In this document: one piece after another, positions 7,285 to 7,971 of the stretch
Position numbering within the stretch: the stretch's first letter is position 1
How the letters are laid out: each line of letters begins with the position of its first letter
From: Bacteroidales bacterium
GTDB lineage: Bacteria; Bacteroidota; Bacteroidia; Bacteroidales; JALTDM01
Length of the DNA stretch: 7,971 nt
Direction: 5' to 3'
Assembly: GCA_026996635.1 (NCBI GenBank)
Contig: JALWKH010000036.1
Location: forward strand, 1 to 7,971
Notes under the pieces: generated by a model
The model's input: only the letters and a program-made list of their open reading frames with translations
Told to the model about the DNA's origin: nothing
Databases searched by the model: none
Made by a program: the position numbers and the translations under genes

Positions 7285-7971
7285 ATGAATACTAAACATA
7301 AAGTGATATTCGGTAACTCAATGAGTATGATAGAAATACCTGACGAAAATATTCATTTAATAGTTACTTCACCTCCTTATTTTAATGCACCTTTTGATTA
7401 CAAAGACCTTTTCGAAAGTTATGACCAATATCTCGGAGTATTGAAAAAAGTAGCAAAAGAATCTTTTCGTGTTTTGCAACAAGGAAGAATTTTTGCTTTG
7501 AATATTGACGATATGCTTGTTGATGGCGTAAAATATCCTATCACGGCAGATGCTGTTAAAATTTTTCAAAAAGCAGGTTTCAGATACAGAGATAAAATTA
7601 TTTGGAAAAAACCGGACGGATATTTACGAATTAGCAAACGCAGTGGAGTATTGCTGCAGAATCCTTATCCAATGTATTTTTATCCCGATAATCTGTTGGA
7701 AAGCATTATTATTTTTCAAAAGGGAAAATTCAATTATCGTTCTATCTCAAAAGAAATCAAAGAAAGATCAAAAATTGACAAAAAAGAATTTCAGAACAAT
7801 AATTGGCATAAAACCTTATGGGAAATGACAAATGTTTTGCCCGGCTCAAAACTTGAAAAGGGTGTAGCCGCTTTCCCTGATGAATTACCTTATCGCCTGA
7901 TAAAATTGTTTTCGTATGTTGGTGAAACGGTTCTTGATCCTTTTCTCGGTAGCGGAACAACAATGAAAATA
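7285..7971 (+). CDS. DNA methyltransferase, N4-cytosine/N6-adenine family, beta-type motif order (3' end outside window)
   Basis: Open for 229 codons with no stop before the right edge, so the C-terminus is missing. My translation begins MNTKHKVIFGNSMSMIEIPD. The catalytic motif IV TSPPY is at 28-32, followed by a region typical of PF01555 methylases: SFRVLQQGRIFALNIDD (60-76) and FRYRDKIIWKKPDG (99-112). Near the cut end come a motif X-like block, AFPDELPYRLIKLFS (196-210), and the SAM-binding motif I, DPFLGSGTT (218-226). Motif IV before motif I is the beta-type order. The variable part between (about 113-190) is the likely target-recognition region. Ser-Pro-Pro-Tyr is more usual for N4-cytosine enzymes, but N6-adenine is possible. 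The ATG at 7285 is chosen because it is followed directly by the family's opening strand and preceded by a promoter-like element. Whether a restriction enzyme follows is not visible. Only a few C-terminal motifs (II, III) should be missing. Confidence 0.9.
   Translation, partial: MNTKHKVIFGNSMSMIEIPDENIHLIVTSPPYFNAPFDYKDLFESYDQYLGVLKKVAKESFRVLQQGRIFALNIDDMLVDGVKYPITADAVKIFQKAGFRYRDKIIWKKPDGYLRISKRSGVLLQNPYPMYFYPDNLLESIIIFQKGKFNYRSISKEIKERSKIDKKEFQNNNWHKTLWEMTNVLPGSKLEKGVAAFPDELPYRLIKLFSYVGETVLDPFLGSGTTMKI

Noticed and set aside
7550..7828. A 92-codon plus-strand open frame inside the methyltransferase gene
   Set aside because: The overlapping frame from 7285 has clear methylase motifs on both sides of this segment and no frameshift, so this is an out-of-frame shadow.
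1..7971. CRISPR array, insertion sequence, tRNA or rRNA gene
   Set aside because: No regularly spaced repeats, transposase motifs, terminal inverted repeats or RNA-gene signatures were seen on either strand.

Overview
This AT-rich window looks like chromosome of a Bacteroidota (Bacteroidetes) bacterium, or a close relative in the same superphylum. Three observations support this. UDP-acyl-GlcNAc deacetylase (LpxC) and the FabZ dehydratase are fused in one reading frame, an arrangement typical of that group. None of the starts I examined closely has a good Shine-Dalgarno sequence. The two best promoter candidates match the Bacteroidetes -7 consensus TAnnTTTG exactly. The proteins mark a Gram-negative cell that makes lipid A. 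The genus cannot be told from the sequence alone.

Layout. Positions 71-1192 (+) encode a two-part GNAT-like protein of a conserved but poorly characterised family. It converges on a five-gene minus-strand block (5863 down to 1189) with gene order fbp, pcm, lpxC/fabZ, lpxA, lolD. fbp and pcm overlap by 4 bp. A 130-bp gap with a candidate promoter separates pcm from lpxC/fabZ. lpxC/fabZ, lpxA and lolD then follow with gaps of 3 and 1 bp. Divergent from fbp across 82 bp, an aspartate kinase gene runs 5946-7208 (+). A DNA methyltransferase gene starts at 7285 (+) and runs off the right edge.

How the genes fit together. lpxC/fabZ-lpxA-lolD is an envelope-assembly unit: the first two steps of lipid A synthesis, the dehydratase that competes for the same 3-hydroxyacyl-ACP, and the ATPase of a LolCDE-type lipoprotein releasing system. 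lpxD, usually next to this pair in the phylum, is absent here. fbp (gluconeogenesis) and pcm (repair of damaged proteins) form a separate, translationally coupled pair. Aspartate kinase feeds lysine, threonine, methionine and diaminopimelate synthesis. The methyltransferase is the only gene with an accessory flavour; whether it belongs to a restriction-modification or other defence locus depends on sequence beyond 7971.

Most of the window is ordinary core metabolism and envelope biogenesis. I see no tRNA, rRNA, insertion sequence, CRISPR array or convincing intrinsic terminator, and no stretch over 130 bases without a gene. I found no clear case for a new biological system inside these bounds. 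The best leads are the truncated methyltransferase, the atypical acetyltransferase-like protein and the gene order around the lpx genes.
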